Assembly: GCA_029624765.1 (NCBI GenBank)
Contig: JARSSO010000045.1
Coordinates: forward strand, 124,001 to 188,000
Length of the DNA stretch: 64,000 nucleotides
From: Candidatus Contendibacter sp.
GTDB taxonomy: Bacteria > Pseudomonadota > Gammaproteobacteria > Competibacterales > Competibacteraceae
Direction of reading: 5' to 3'
The notes under the pieces were generated by a model, which saw only the letters and a program-made list of their open reading frames with translations, did not search any database and was not told the origin of the DNA. The stretch's first letter is position 1. Each line of letters opens with the position of its first letter. The translations under genes were made by a program, and so were the position numbers. Below, one piece after another: positions 27,301-36,789 of this stretch.

Positions 27301-27434
27301 ACGATGGGCGCGTCGATGTTCGGATACTCGCGCACCGGCAGGCGCAGGAAGGCGATGACGCCGATCAGGAGGATGGCGAGGCTCATCACCGTCGCCAACA
27401 CCGGGCGCTTGATGCAGAGTTCGGGTAGGAACAT
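24318..27434 (-). CDS. RND efflux permease (HAE1/AcrB-MdtB type)
   Basis: 1038 residues, standard length. It begins MFLPELCIKRPVLATVMSLA, with TM1 followed by the first porter domain (PVREYPNIDAPIVSV), TM2-6 (AIGLVVDDAIVVLENI, with the DD proton-relay pair in TM4), the second porter domain and TM8-12 (LVMLVGLITKNGILIVEFANQ). It is an inner-membrane proton-driven trimeric exporter working with the adaptor encoded 6 bases upstream. No outer-membrane factor gene is present, so it must borrow a TolC-like channel. Substrate is unknown; similarity is to multidrug rather than heavy-metal pumps. Confidence 0.95.
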   Translation of the reverse strand: MFLPELCIKRPVLATVMSLAILLIGVIAFLRLPVREYPNIDAPIVSVRTVYPGASAEIMESQVTQPLEDSLAGIEGVRTIKSVSREEVSQITVEFLLERDVDAAANDVRDRVSRVRSRLPDETNDPVVAKIEADAQAIMWLAFSSTRHSALEITDYADRVVVDRLQALPGVASVIIAGERRYAMRLWLDRDRMAAYGLTPQDVEDALKKQNIELPSGRIESRQREFTVLTESDLRVPEQFNDLILKETKGYPIRLRDIGHAEIGAADERNAVRVNGNPSVGLGIVKQSTANTLGVAQSVKALLPGLEASLPEGMKILIGFDGSIFIEKSIEAVYRTMVEALALVVAVIFLFLRNWRATVIPFVTIPVSLIGAFIFLYALGFTINTLTLLGLVLAIGLVVDDAIVVLENIHRHIEEGMPPFRAALQGSREIAFAVVAMTLTLAAVFTPLAFMTGNTGRLFTEFAFTVAAAVLVSGFTALTLTPMMCSKLLHHQRKHNWLFNLSEQFFQAMNRGYRRALVWALDWRWLVVALFFATGAGAVWLFLHLKSELSPLEDRGTIIGVIVAPEGATLAYTDGYARQLEQFYQAIPEVASYLVSVAPGLERPNPVNSALSFVRLKPWEERQRKQQDIAKELAPKMFGGLPGVLAFPINPPSLGQSFRNPAVQFVIQANSYAELQKMVDQLLAKARQYPGMANADTDLRLNKPQLSVVLKRDKIAAVGADVEEIGHTLETLLGGRQVTRFKREGQQYDVIVQLKDQDREQPTDLTAIFVRGRNGQLVQLSNLIEVAETVAPKELNHFNRQRAAVISANIAPGYTLGEALDFMDKTVDEVLGENARTALDGQSREFRESGATLYVTFVLALIFIYLVLSAQFESFVSPFVIMLTVPLAVTGALLALFLTGGTLNVYSQIGLVMLVGLITKNGILIVEFANQLRSTGLDRREAVLEAATLRLRPILMTTLATILGAIPLALAVGAGAESRQQIGWVIVGGLLLGTFLTLSVVPVAYTLLARKVHHSAEEAAELAEREAVKGEMKLVGMS

Positions 27435-27440
27435 GGGGGT

Positions 27441-28511
27441 TCAACCTTTTTGCGCGGTCGGAGGTTGCGATCCCGGCGGTGGCTGCACCGTCACCGCCGC
27501 CCCGTCGCGGATTTTCAACTGGCCATCGGTGACCACCTGATCGCCAGGATTCAGGCCGTCGAGAATCTCCACCTGGCCGGGTCGGCGCAGTCCCAGCTTG
27601 ACCGGCGTCATCACCGCCTTGCCGTCCACCACCCGGAAAACGAACGGCGTCTGGCCCATTGGCACGATGGCCTGTTCCGGCGCCACCAGCGCGTTCTCCC
27701 GTCGCTCCAGAATCAGGCCGACTCGCGCGAACAAGCCAGGACGCAGCTTGTTGCCCTTGTTGGACAGCCGCGCCCGCAGCAACACGGTGCGGGTTTCCGG
27801 GTCCAGCGCCGGGTCGATGGCGTAAATGGTTCCCTCGAAGACCTGGTCAGGATAGGCGTCCACCCGCACCGTCAGCGTTTGACCGACGTTCAGCCGCGCC
27901 AGATACGTCTCGGGAACCCGGAAATCCAGCTTCATCGAACCCAGGCTTTCCAGATTGGCGATGTCGTCGCCGGGCTTGACGTAGGCGCCGGGGCTGACCA
28001 GCCGCAAGCCCACCGTCCCAGCGAACGGCGCGCGGATCACGGTCTTGTCCAGCCGGACCCGGTTCAGTTCCTGCTGGGCGCGGGCGGCGTCCAGTCTGGC
28101 CTTGGTCTCGTCCAGAACCTGCTGGCTGGTCAGGTTCTTGCGCTGCAAATCCCGGAGGCGTTCATAGCTGGTCTCCTCCAGTCCCACCTGAGCGGCGCTG
28201 CCAGCCAGTTGGGCCTTGTACTCGTCCTGATCCAGGGTAATCAACGGATCGCCCGCGCTCACGGTCTGACCTTCCTTGAAATGGATGGTCGCCACCCGGC
28301 CGGCGATTTCCGGGCGGATCATCACCATCTCGTCGGCGCGTAGCGTCCCGACCGCCGTGACCTCGACATTCAAGGTCGCACGAGTCACCGGCGCGGCTCT
28401 GACCGGCATCGGTGGCGGTTCTGGCGGTTTTTGCTGGGCCAAAATCGAAACGGGTCCGGTCAGCAGGACGAATGCGGCGATCCGCGCCGCGCTTTTCAGA
28501 GAGTCGCGCAT
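27441..28511 (-). CDS. RND periplasmic adaptor (membrane fusion protein)
   Basis: 356 residues. A signal peptide (SAARIAAFVLLTGPVSILAQ) precedes the adaptor architecture: lipoyl half (VGTLRADEMVMIRPEIAGRV), coiled-coil hairpin (~95-150: ERLRDLQRKNLTSQQVLDET), second lipoyl half (VIRAPFAGTVGLRLVSPGAY), beta-barrel and membrane-proximal domain. No lipobox cysteine is seen. It joins the RND pump (gap 6 bases) to an outer-membrane channel. It lies 28 bases after the DUF554 gene, so the run tauE-like, DUF554, adaptor, pump may be one transcript. Confidence 0.93.
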   Translation of the reverse strand: MRDSLKSAARIAAFVLLTGPVSILAQQKPPEPPPMPVRAAPVTRATLNVEVTAVGTLRADEMVMIRPEIAGRVATIHFKEGQTVSAGDPLITLDQDEYKAQLAGSAAQVGLEETSYERLRDLQRKNLTSQQVLDETKARLDAARAQQELNRVRLDKTVIRAPFAGTVGLRLVSPGAYVKPGDDIANLESLGSMKLDFRVPETYLARLNVGQTLTVRVDAYPDQVFEGTIYAIDPALDPETRTVLLRARLSNKGNKLRPGLFARVGLILERRENALVAPEQAIVPMGQTPFVFRVVDGKAVMTPVKLGLRRPGQVEILDGLNPGDQVVTDGQLKIRDGAAVTVQPPPGSQPPTAQKG

Positions 28512-28539
28512 GGGAAGTCGATCCGAACCCTTTTCAAGA

Positions 28540-29217
28540 TCAGGGAAACAGCAACGCGCCGACGATGGCGTAAAGCAGCGCCGGCAACAAATTGCCCACG
28601 TGAATCCGACCGATTTCCAACAGATTGATTCCGATGCCGAGAATCAGCAATCCGCCCGTGGCGTTGACAGCGTCCAATACCGCTGGCTGGGACAAAAAAG
28701 CCAGTTGCGCCGCCAACAGAGTGATGCCGCCCTGGACCACCAGCACCGGCACGGCCGAGAACATCACCCCGATCCCGAGCGACGAGGCCAACGCGACCGA
28801 GGCCACGCCGTCCAGCAGCGATTTGATCAACAGCACGCTGGGATCGCCCAGCGTGCCATCCTGGATCGAGCCGACGATCGTCATCGCTCCGGTCAGGTAC
28901 AGGAGAGTAGCGGTAACGAAGCCCTCGACGAAGCGGCTGGAATCGGAGCGCAGCTTGCGCCGCAGGGTTTCGGCCAGACCTTCCAGCCGCTGCTCGATCC
29001 GCAACAGCTCGCCGGTGACGCCGCCCAGCAGCAGACAGGCGATGGCCAACAGGGTATGGTCGGCCTTCAACGCCATGCGCAGACCGATGGCGACCACCGC
29101 CAGCCCCAGCGCCTGCATCAGGATGGCTTTGATCCGCTCCGGCAGCCGCGGCCCCACCGCCAGACCGACGGCGGCGCCGACAACGACCGCCACCGTGTTC
29201 ACCAGCGTTCCGAGCAT
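28540..29217 (-). CDS. DUF554 family inner-membrane protein
   Basis: 225 residues with about 7 hydrophobic segments. It has the DUF554 marks: an N-terminal MLGTLVNTVAVVVGAAVGL, GLRMALKADHTLLAI, the GFVTATLLYLTGAMTIVGSI core and GGLLILGIGINLLEI near the C-terminus. It is a transporter-like family (E. coli YqgA group) of unknown substrate. It is 12 bases downstream of the TauE-like gene and oriented with the efflux genes. Confidence 0.85.
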   Translation of the reverse strand: MLGTLVNTVAVVVGAAVGLAVGPRLPERIKAILMQALGLAVVAIGLRMALKADHTLLAIACLLLGGVTGELLRIEQRLEGLAETLRRKLRSDSSRFVEGFVTATLLYLTGAMTIVGSIQDGTLGDPSVLLIKSLLDGVASVALASSLGIGVMFSAVPVLVVQGGITLLAAQLAFLSQPAVLDAVNATGGLLILGIGINLLEIGRIHVGNLLPALLYAIVGALLFP

Positions 29218-29229
29218 CGCGTCCGTCCC

Positions 29230-30030
29230 TCAACTCAACAGCATCTTGGCGCCGACCAACGTCAGAAAAACCGCAAACACCTTTTTCAACACCTCGGTCG
29301 GCAGCGTATGCGCCAGCCGGGCGCCCAGCGGGGCCGACACCATGCTGGCGGCGGCGACGCCGATCAGCGCTGGACCGTACACGTAGCCGAAACTCCAGGT
29401 CGGCAAATGGGCGGCGTTCGAGCCAGTGACGATAAAGCCGATGGCCCCGGCCAGGGCGATGGGCAGGCCGCAGGCGGCGGAGGTCGCCACCGCCTGCCGC
29501 ATCGCGGTGTTGCACCAGGTCAGGAACGGCACGGTCAGCGAACCGCCGCCAATGCCGACGATGGCCGATACCGCGCCGATGACCCCACCGGTCGCCGCCA
29601 TCCCGACCGCGCCCGGCAAACCGCGATGCGGCGCCGGCTTGGCCCCGAAGGCCATTTGCGCCGCCACCGTCAGCACGAACAGCGCGAAGATCTTGCTCAA
29701 GGCCGCGCTGGGCAAGGCGTCGGCCACCGCCGCGCCCAGCCAGGCGCCGATCACGATGCCCGGCGTCAGGCGCCAGACCACCGGCCACAGTACCGCGCCC
29801 CGCCGGTGATGGGCGCGCACCGAGGAGATGGAAGTCACCACGATGGTCGCCAGCGACGTGCCGATGGCCAGATGCATGACGATGGCGTCGTCGATTCGCT
29901 GGCCGTGAAAGATCCAGGCCAGCACCGGGACGATGATCAAGCCGCCGCCCACGCCGAGCAGTCCAGCCATGACGCCGGCGAACGCGCCCAGCGCCAGATA
30001 CAACAACAGGGTCGGTACCAGGAATTCCAA
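29230..30030 (-). CDS. TauE/SafE-family membrane protein (sulfite exporter family)
   Basis: 266 residues, the usual length, with 7-8 membrane segments in two inverted halves. The first half has LGAFAGVMAGLLGVGGGLIIVP, the second VIGAVSAIVGIGGGSLTVPF, both carrying the GVGGG/GIGGG signature. These proteins carry small organic or sulfur anions across the inner membrane. The frame is open upstream, but similarity begins at LEFLVPTLLLYLAL, and a TTG there has AAGGA 9 bases before it, so TTG is chosen. It is divergent from the NDUFA9-like gene across about 196 bases. Confidence 0.85.
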   Translation of the reverse strand: MEFLVPTLLLYLALGAFAGVMAGLLGVGGGLIIVPVLAWIFHGQRIDDAIVMHLAIGTSLATIVVTSISSVRAHHRRGAVLWPVVWRLTPGIVIGAWLGAAVADALPSAALSKIFALFVLTVAAQMAFGAKPAPHRGLPGAVGMAATGGVIGAVSAIVGIGGGSLTVPFLTWCNTAMRQAVATSAACGLPIALAGAIGFIVTGSNAAHLPTWSFGYVYGPALIGVAAASMVSAPLGARLAHTLPTEVLKKVFAVFLTLVGAKMLLS

Positions 30031-30226
30031 GGCGGGATTATCCTTATGTGATCTTGGCTGGAGGGAGCGCACGGTGAATCTGTGGTAAATTTCACCATGG
30101 AACGGCCGCCGCGCAAGGCGGTTATTGTAAAGGGGAGCGCCGGGCATGTCCCCACCCAGATCACAGCGACCCCGTGGCATCGATGCGCCGCGGGCGATCC
30201 AGGAACAGCGAGGAGCAGGCACAGGC

Positions 30227-31177
30227 ATGAACAGCAAATCCATCTGCGTGTTGGGCGGCACGGGTTTCGTCGGACGGCATCTGGCGACGCGACTGGCCAA
30301 CCGGGGTTACCGGATCAAGGTACTGACCCGACATCCGCAACGGCACCGGGACATCGAGGTCTTGCCCGGCGCCCGACTGGTCGAGGCCGACATTCACGAC
30401 CCCACGGTGCTGCAGGCGCAATTCGCCGGTTGTGACGCCGTCATCAATCTGGTGGGCATCCTGCACGAGTATCCCGGTCAGACGTTCGCCGCCGTCCATG
30501 CCGAATTGCCCGGCAAGGTGGTGGACGCCTGCCGCGCGGCCGGGATCAAACGTCTGCTGCACATGAGCGCCCTGCGCGCCGACGCCGCCCAGGGTCCCAG
30601 CCAGTACCTGTTCACCAAGGGCGCCGGGGAGCGGAAGGTCATGGAGTCGCGGGACTTGGCGGTCACCTGCTTCAAGCCGTCCATCGTCTTCGCGCCGAAC
30701 GACAACTTCCTCAACCAGTTCGCCAATATGCTCAAGGGCGTTCCCGTGCTGCCGCTGGCCTGTCCGAACGCCCGCTTCGCGCCGGTCTACGTCGGCGACG
30801 TGGCGGCGGCCTTTGAAAAAGCCTTGGAGGACGACGCGACCATCGGTCAGTGCTACGAGTTGTGCGGACCGCGGGTTTATACGTTCAAGGAACTGGTCGA
30901 GGACATCGCCCGGATGCTGGGCCTGAAGCGGCGGGTGGTGGGTCTGCCGGATGGGCTGGCCCGGTTGCAGGCCAAAATCCTCGGAATGCTGCCGGTCAAG
31001 CTCTTCACCATGGACAACTACCTATCCTTGCAGGTGGACAGCGTCTGCGCTTGCAACGGACTGGAGGCGCTTGGCATCACGCCGCGCTCGGTCGAGGGCA
31101 TCATGGCGCCGTACTTCGGCAATCAGCGCCAGCGCCAGCGCTACGACGCCCTGCGCCAGACCGCTGGCCGGGATTGA
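30227..31177 (+). CDS. NDUFA9-like NAD(P)-binding SDR-type protein
   Basis: 316 residues. ICVLGGTGFVGRHLATRL is a classic GxxGxxG extended/atypical SDR nucleotide site. VINLVGIL, LLHMSALRA and SQYLFTKGAGERKV (YxxxK replaced by a YLFTK-like form) place it with the complex I NDUFA9/ubiquinone-associated atypical SDR family common in Proteobacteria. A catalytic role is uncertain; members are often structural or involved in quinone biology. The ATG chosen has GAGGAG upstream; an earlier in-frame ATG (30146) lacks family similarity. It is followed 92 bases later by suhB. Confidence 0.82.
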   Translation: MNSKSICVLGGTGFVGRHLATRLANRGYRIKVLTRHPQRHRDIEVLPGARLVEADIHDPTVLQAQFAGCDAVINLVGILHEYPGQTFAAVHAELPGKVVDACRAAGIKRLLHMSALRADAAQGPSQYLFTKGAGERKVMESRDLAVTCFKPSIVFAPNDNFLNQFANMLKGVPVLPLACPNARFAPVYVGDVAAAFEKALEDDATIGQCYELCGPRVYTFKELVEDIARMLGLKRRVVGLPDGLARLQAKILGMLPVKLFTMDNYLSLQVDSVCACNGLEALGITPRSVEGIMAPYFGNQRQRQRYDALRQTAGRD

Positions 31178-31269
31178 CGCCGCTTTCCATCCGGCGCCGC
31201 CGACGCGCGGGTCATGACACCCGCGCCGGTACGCGGGCCACTCGCTTTCCCTGTCGATCCAATCCCATC

Positions 31270-32070
31270 ATGAATCCCGTTCTGACCATCGCCCAGCGCG
31301 CCGCCCTAAGCGCCGGCCGCATCCTGCTCCGCCATTTCGATCACCTCGAACGGCTGACCGTCACCACCAAGCAGCGCAGCGATTTCGTCAGCGACGCGGA
31401 CCTTCAGGCCGAGCGCGAAATCATCCAGACCCTGCGCAAGACCTATCCCAGCCACGGCATCCTGGCGGAGGAAAGCGGCGAACAGCCGGGTCAGGACGAG
31501 TACCAGTGGCTCATCGACCCGCTGGACGGCACCACCAACTTCCTGCACGGCATCCCGCATTTCGCCATTTCCATCGCCTTTCGCCACCGGAACCGGCTGG
31601 AAGCCGCGCTGGTCTACGATCCGATCCGGCAGGAGACGTTCGTCGCCTCGCGCGGGGAAAGCGCGCGGATGAACGACCGGCGCCTCCGGGTCAGTGGCGT
31701 CGCGCCCCTGGAAAACGCCCTGCTCGGCACCGGCTTCCCCTTCCGCCACCCTCAGCATCAATCCGCCTATCTGAGCGGTTTCAACGCGCTGATGGGGCGG
31801 TGCCTGGAAATCCGCCGGGCCGGCGCGGCCTCGCTGGACCTGGCCTATGTGGCGGCCGGACGGCTCGACGGTTTCTGGGAGATCGGCCTCAAGCCCTGGG
31901 ACCTGGCCGGCGGGGCGCTGCTGGTGCTGGAAGCGGGCGGGCTGGTCAGCGACTTCGCCGGCGGCAACGATTTCTTGCAGTCGGGCAACATCGTCGCCGG
32001 CAACCCGAAGGTGTTCAAGACGCTGTTGCAGGAGATCCGGCCGCACCTGACCCCGGCACTGGCGCGTTAG
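31270..32070 (+). CDS. suhB: Inositol-1-monophosphatase family protein SuhB
   Basis: 266 residues, standard length. Metal and catalytic motifs are clear: ILAEESGE, WLIDPLDGTTNFLHGIPHF (DPLDGT), and WDLAGGALLVLEAGG near the C-terminus. It hydrolyses inositol-1-phosphate and related sugar phosphates with Mg2+; in gammaproteobacteria SuhB also joins the rRNA antitermination complex with NusA. The ATG gives the expected MNPVLTIAQRAALSAG N-terminus. Its stop overlaps the convergent nadE stop by 4 bases. Confidence 0.93.
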   Translation: MNPVLTIAQRAALSAGRILLRHFDHLERLTVTTKQRSDFVSDADLQAEREIIQTLRKTYPSHGILAEESGEQPGQDEYQWLIDPLDGTTNFLHGIPHFAISIAFRHRNRLEAALVYDPIRQETFVASRGESARMNDRRLRVSGVAPLENALLGTGFPFRHPQHQSAYLSGFNALMGRCLEIRRAGAASLDLAYVAAGRLDGFWEIGLKPWDLAGGALLVLEAGGLVSDFAGGNDFLQSGNIVAGNPKVFKTLLQEIRPHLTPALAR

Positions 32071-33716
32071 CGGCGGAATCCCGAGGTGATCGGATAACGC
32101 CGGTCCCGGCCGAAGGCGCGCGGCGTGATCCGCACGCCGGGCGCGGCCTGCCGGCGCTTGTATTCGTTGACGATCACCAGCCGCGCCACCCGCTCCACCG
32201 TCGCCCGGTCGAAGCCAGCCACGATCAGTTCCTCGACCGAATGGTCCTCCTCCACGTAATCGCGCAGGATGGCGTCCAGCACCTCGTAGGGCGGCAGACT
32301 GTCCTGGTCGGTCTGGTCCGGGCGCAGTTCCGCCGACGGCGGCCGGTCGAACACCCGTTGCGGAATCACCGGAGCTTGCCGGTTGCGCCAGGCCGCCAGT
32401 CGGTAAACCATCGTTTTCAACACGTCCTTGATCGGGGCGAAGCCGCCGGCCATGTCACCGTACAGAGTGGAATAACCGACCGCCGTTTCGCTCTTGTTGC
32501 CGGTGGTCAGCACCATCTTGCCGGTCTTGTTGGAAATCGCCATCAGCAGCACGCCCCGGCAGCGGGCTTGGATATTCTCCTCGGCGATGTCCGGCGGGAG
32601 TCCGGCAAACACCGGTTGCAGGATGTGCAAAAAGGATTGAAACGCCGGCTCGATGGGCAGGACGTGATACTTGACGCCCAGCGCCCTGGCTTCCAATTCG
32701 GCATCGGTGTTGCTCATGTCGGCGGTATAGCGCGAGGGCATCAGTACCGCCTCGACCCGCTCCGGCCCCAGCGCATCCACCGCGATGGCCAGGGTCAGCG
32801 CCGAGTCGATGCCGCCGGACAGCCCCAGCACCACGCCGGGAAAGCCATTCTTGGTCACGTAGTCGCGCACCCCCAGCACAATGGCCCGATAGATCGCCTC
32901 CTCCTCGCCCGGCTCCGCCGCGACGGCGCCCGGCGTCGGCTCCACCGTCGCGCCGACGTTGAAATCGACCGGATACAGGCCATCGACGCAGAACGGCGCG
33001 CGTTGGGTCAGCTCACCGCGCCCGCTCACCGCCATCGAGCCGCCGTCGAACACCAGTTCATCCTGTCCGCCGACCAGATTGACGTAGACGATGGGCAGGC
33101 CGCACTCCGCCACCCGCTGGCGCAGAATCTCCAGGCGCAGCCGGCCCTTGCCGGCGTGGAACGGTGAGGCGTTGAGATTGAGCAGAAGTTGCGCGCCGGC
33201 GGCGGCGGCCCGTCGCGCCGGGCCCGGCTGCCACACATCCTCGCAAATGGTGAGGCCGACCCGGACGCCCCGGATCGTCGCCACGACCGGTTCCGTTCCC
33301 GCCACGAAATAGCGCTTTTCGTCGAATACGCTGTAATTGGGCAGCAAGTGCTTGTAATAAACCGCCTGGCTAGCCCCGTCGCCGACCGCCGCCGACGCGT
33401 TGCGCAATCCCTCCGGGGTCGTGGCGGGATAGCCGACCACGGCGGTAATTCCCCAAATCCCGGCGCGCAACCGTTGCAGCGCCGGTTCCACCTGGCTGAC
33501 GAAACCGGGGCGCAGCAGCAAATCCTCCGGCGGATAGCCGGTCAAGGTCAGTTCGGGAAATACGATCACGTCGGCCCGCAACCGGTCGCGAGCCTCCAGG
33601 GCGGCGGCGATGATCCTGTCGGTATTGCCCGCGATGTCGCCGACCGGGAAATCGAGCTGGGCCATGACGACTCGGAAGGACGTCGCATCGGCGGGCACGG
33701 CGTTGGCTTTCTGCAT
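32067..33716 (-). CDS. nadE: Glutamine-dependent NAD+ synthetase
   Basis: 549 residues, two domains. The N-terminal nitrilase-type glutaminase carries Glu (VIVFPELTLTGYPPEDLL), Lys (YYKHLLPNYSVFDEKRYF) and Cys (GLTICEDVWQPG). The C-terminal ATP-pyrophosphatase synthetase has the P-loop LGLSGGIDSALT and TGNKSETAVGYSTLYGDMAG. It makes NAD+ from deamido-NAD+, ATP and glutamine, the last step of NAD biosynthesis. Convergent with suhB; 29 bases separate it from the PD-(D/E)XK-like gene. Confidence 0.96.
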   Translation of the reverse strand: MQKANAVPADATSFRVVMAQLDFPVGDIAGNTDRIIAAALEARDRLRADVIVFPELTLTGYPPEDLLLRPGFVSQVEPALQRLRAGIWGITAVVGYPATTPEGLRNASAAVGDGASQAVYYKHLLPNYSVFDEKRYFVAGTEPVVATIRGVRVGLTICEDVWQPGPARRAAAAGAQLLLNLNASPFHAGKGRLRLEILRQRVAECGLPIVYVNLVGGQDELVFDGGSMAVSGRGELTQRAPFCVDGLYPVDFNVGATVEPTPGAVAAEPGEEEAIYRAIVLGVRDYVTKNGFPGVVLGLSGGIDSALTLAIAVDALGPERVEAVLMPSRYTADMSNTDAELEARALGVKYHVLPIEPAFQSFLHILQPVFAGLPPDIAEENIQARCRGVLLMAISNKTGKMVLTTGNKSETAVGYSTLYGDMAGGFAPIKDVLKTMVYRLAAWRNRQAPVIPQRVFDRPPSAELRPDQTDQDSLPPYEVLDAILRDYVEEDHSVEELIVAGFDRATVERVARLVIVNEYKRRQAAPGVRITPRAFGRDRRYPITSGFRR

Positions 33717-33745
33717 TCGCGATTCCTCAATCGGGCATCGCCCGC

Positions 33746-34363
33746 CTATCCAGGGAGAGGCTGATGACTTGAAACGACCTTCATCAGAATTCCCAATATA
33801 TTCTTCAAGTTATCAACAAAGTATTCCTGTTTGTCGATATGAATGCGGTCGTCCTGCAATCTAAGAAAACGCCACACGCTGCCGGTCGTCACCGCTCCGT
33901 GGATGCAACCTGGATTTTTCCCTTCTCGCTGGTTGAACAGCCGCGCCGCGATCATCTCGGCCATGCACTGGCCCAGGCCGCTATTGATGTTTTCGTTTTT
34001 TGCCTCGACCACGGCCAGAACCGGCGCCTCGATGGCATATTGAATAGCCGAGGCGCTGAGAATGAAGTCGCATCGCCCCGTCAGTCCTTTTTCTTCGTCG
34101 ACATTGAACTCGACTCCCGAAAATAAACTGACCGCGTGATGGGTCAGTTCGGTGATTTCCGCCAGGATTGGAGCAATGATGAATTCGGAGCGCGCCTTTT
34201 CCGTCCCGATCGCACTGCCCAGCGGCAGATAGCGGTCAAGAAATTCCGCCAGAATCGCGCTCGGCTCGACCGGCGCAATGTTCCCGAACAGGGAAACGTC
34301 TCCCAGGATATTGATCCCAAAGGTCTTGCGGACGGATTCGATAGTGAATCGATTGTAAGCCAT
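33746..34363 (-). CDS. PD-(D/E)XK-like protein, second paralogue
   Basis: 205 residues from the chosen ATG (MAYNRFTIES), which has GAGG about 8 bases upstream; the frame extends 23 codons further without similarity. LTGRCDFILSA ... LAVVEAKNEN ... QCMAEMIAARLFN gives the D ... ExK ... Q pattern of a restriction-endonuclease-like fold. It shares the order FIIAPIL.EI, GAVTTG.VWRF and the C-terminal ILGIL with the AT-rich gene at 7555-8175, but has ordinary GC content. Function unknown; it sits alone between sucD and nadE. Confidence 0.65.
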   Translation of the reverse strand: MAYNRFTIESVRKTFGINILGDVSLFGNIAPVEPSAILAEFLDRYLPLGSAIGTEKARSEFIIAPILAEITELTHHAVSLFSGVEFNVDEEKGLTGRCDFILSASAIQYAIEAPVLAVVEAKNENINSGLGQCMAEMIAARLFNQREGKNPGCIHGAVTTGSVWRFLRLQDDRIHIDKQEYFVDNLKNILGILMKVVSSHQPLPG

Positions 34364-34433
34364 CGCCGCATCCTCGCCTTGCGCCAGGCGCCACAACGAA
34401 CGGGTATCGCCCGCGCCCCATCGATCCACCACC

Positions 34434-34479
34434 TAAAAACCATGCGGGGCGCAATAGCGAAAAACCATTGCGCCCCGCA
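34434..34479 (-). terminator. Intrinsic terminator downstream of sucCD
   Basis: A perfect 13-bp inverted repeat (TGCGGGGCGCAAT, arms 34443-34455 and 34467-34479, 11-base loop) lies 20 bases after the sucD stop. On the minus strand it is followed within 4 bases by TTTTT (34434-34438). It should end the sucCD transcript before the PD-(D/E)XK-like gene. Confidence 0.85.
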
Positions 34480-34499
34480 CGATCAAGGACCGACGACGA

Positions 34500-35375
34500 T
34501 TAGCTGAAGAACGCCTTCATCGCCGCGCCGATGTCGGCCGGGGAGCGGACGATCTTCGCGCCCGCCGCTTCCAGCGCCGCGAACTTGTCGGCCGCCGTGC
34601 CCTTGCCGCCCATGATGATGGCGCCGGCGTGGCCCATCCGCTTGCCGGGGGGCGCGGTGACGCCAGCGATGTAGGCCACCACCGGCTTCTTGATGTTGGC
34701 CTTGATGTACTCGGCGCCTTCTTCCTCGGCGCTGCCGCCGATTTCGCCGACCATCACGATGCCCTCGGTCTGCGGATCGTCCTTGAACAGCTTCAGCACG
34801 TCCACGAAGCTCATGCCGTGGATTGGGTCGCCGCCGATGCCGATGCAGGTGCTCTGGCCCAGGCCGGCCTGGGTGGTCTGGTAGACCGCCTCGTAGGTCA
34901 GCGTGCCGGAGCGGGAGACGATGCCGATCTTGCCGGGCAGGTGGATGTGGCCGGGCATGATGCCCATCTTGCAGCCGCCGGGGGTGATCACGCCTGGACA
35001 GTTCGGGCCGATCAGATAGACGTTCGGGTAGCTGCTGGTCAACACCGCCTTCACCTTCAGCATGTCCATGACCGGAATGCCCTCGGTGATGCAGGCGATG
35101 ACCTTGATGCCGGCGTCGGCCGCTTCCAGGATGGCGTCGCCGGCAAAGGCGGCGGGGACGTAGATCATGGTGGCGTCGGCGCCGGTGGCGGCCACCGCCT
35201 CGTAGACGGTGTTGAACACCGGCTTGCCGAGATGGGTGGTGCCACCCTTGCCGGGGCTGATGCCGCCGACCAGGTTGGTGCCGTAGGCGATGGCCTGCTC
35301 GGCGTGGAAAGTGCCCTGCGAGCCGGTGAAGCCCTGGCAGATGACCTTGGTGTCTTTGTTGATGAGAATGCTCAT
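34500..35375 (-). CDS. sucD: Succinyl-CoA synthetase alpha subunit
   Basis: 291 residues. CoA-binding N-terminus ([20 protein letters not shown]), [19 protein letters not shown], the IGPNCPG loop and active-site His in [13 protein letters not shown] are all present. With SucC it makes succinate and ATP/GTP from succinyl-CoA in the TCA cycle. It is 46 bases downstream of sucC on the same strand and followed by a strong terminator. Confidence 0.97.
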   Translation of the reverse strand: MSILINKDTKVICQGFTGSQGTFHAEQAIAYGTNLVGGISPGKGGTTHLGKPVFNTVYEAVAATGADATMIYVPAAFAGDAILEAADAGIKVIACITEGIPVMDMLKVKAVLTSSYPNVYLIGPNCPGVITPGGCKMGIMPGHIHLPGKIGIVSRSGTLTYEAVYQTTQAGLGQSTCIGIGGDPIHGMSFVDVLKLFKDDPQTEGIVMVGEIGGSAEEEGAEYIKANIKKPVVAYIAGVTAPPGKRMGHAGAIIMGGKGTAADKFAALEAAGAKIVRSPADIGAAMKAFFS

Positions 35376-35421
35376 GGTCGTCTCGTTCTCTCTGGATCGT
35401 GGAAACCGAACGCGCGCCGGA

Positions 35422-36585
<1,164 letters not shown>

Positions 36586-36789
36586 GCGGATTACATCCCC
36601 CTTGCTGTTGGAGTGTCTATTCTATCCCGAAAAACCGTAATCTTCACATAGCGACGCACGGGGAACGGCGGTAGGTTTAAAATTGAGGGCGCGCGCGCGG
36701 CCATCCGCGCGGCGCGCGCGACCTTTCGCCATCGATTCGCTACCCCGAACATCGGCTCTTCCCGAACGCAAGGCGTCCCCACCTCCGTC

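Noticed and set aside
36685..36722. Alternating GC tract between sucC and pilS as a regulatory hairpin or Z-DNA site
   Set aside because: The imperfect palindrome can be explained by extreme local GC content, and no link to either start could be shown.
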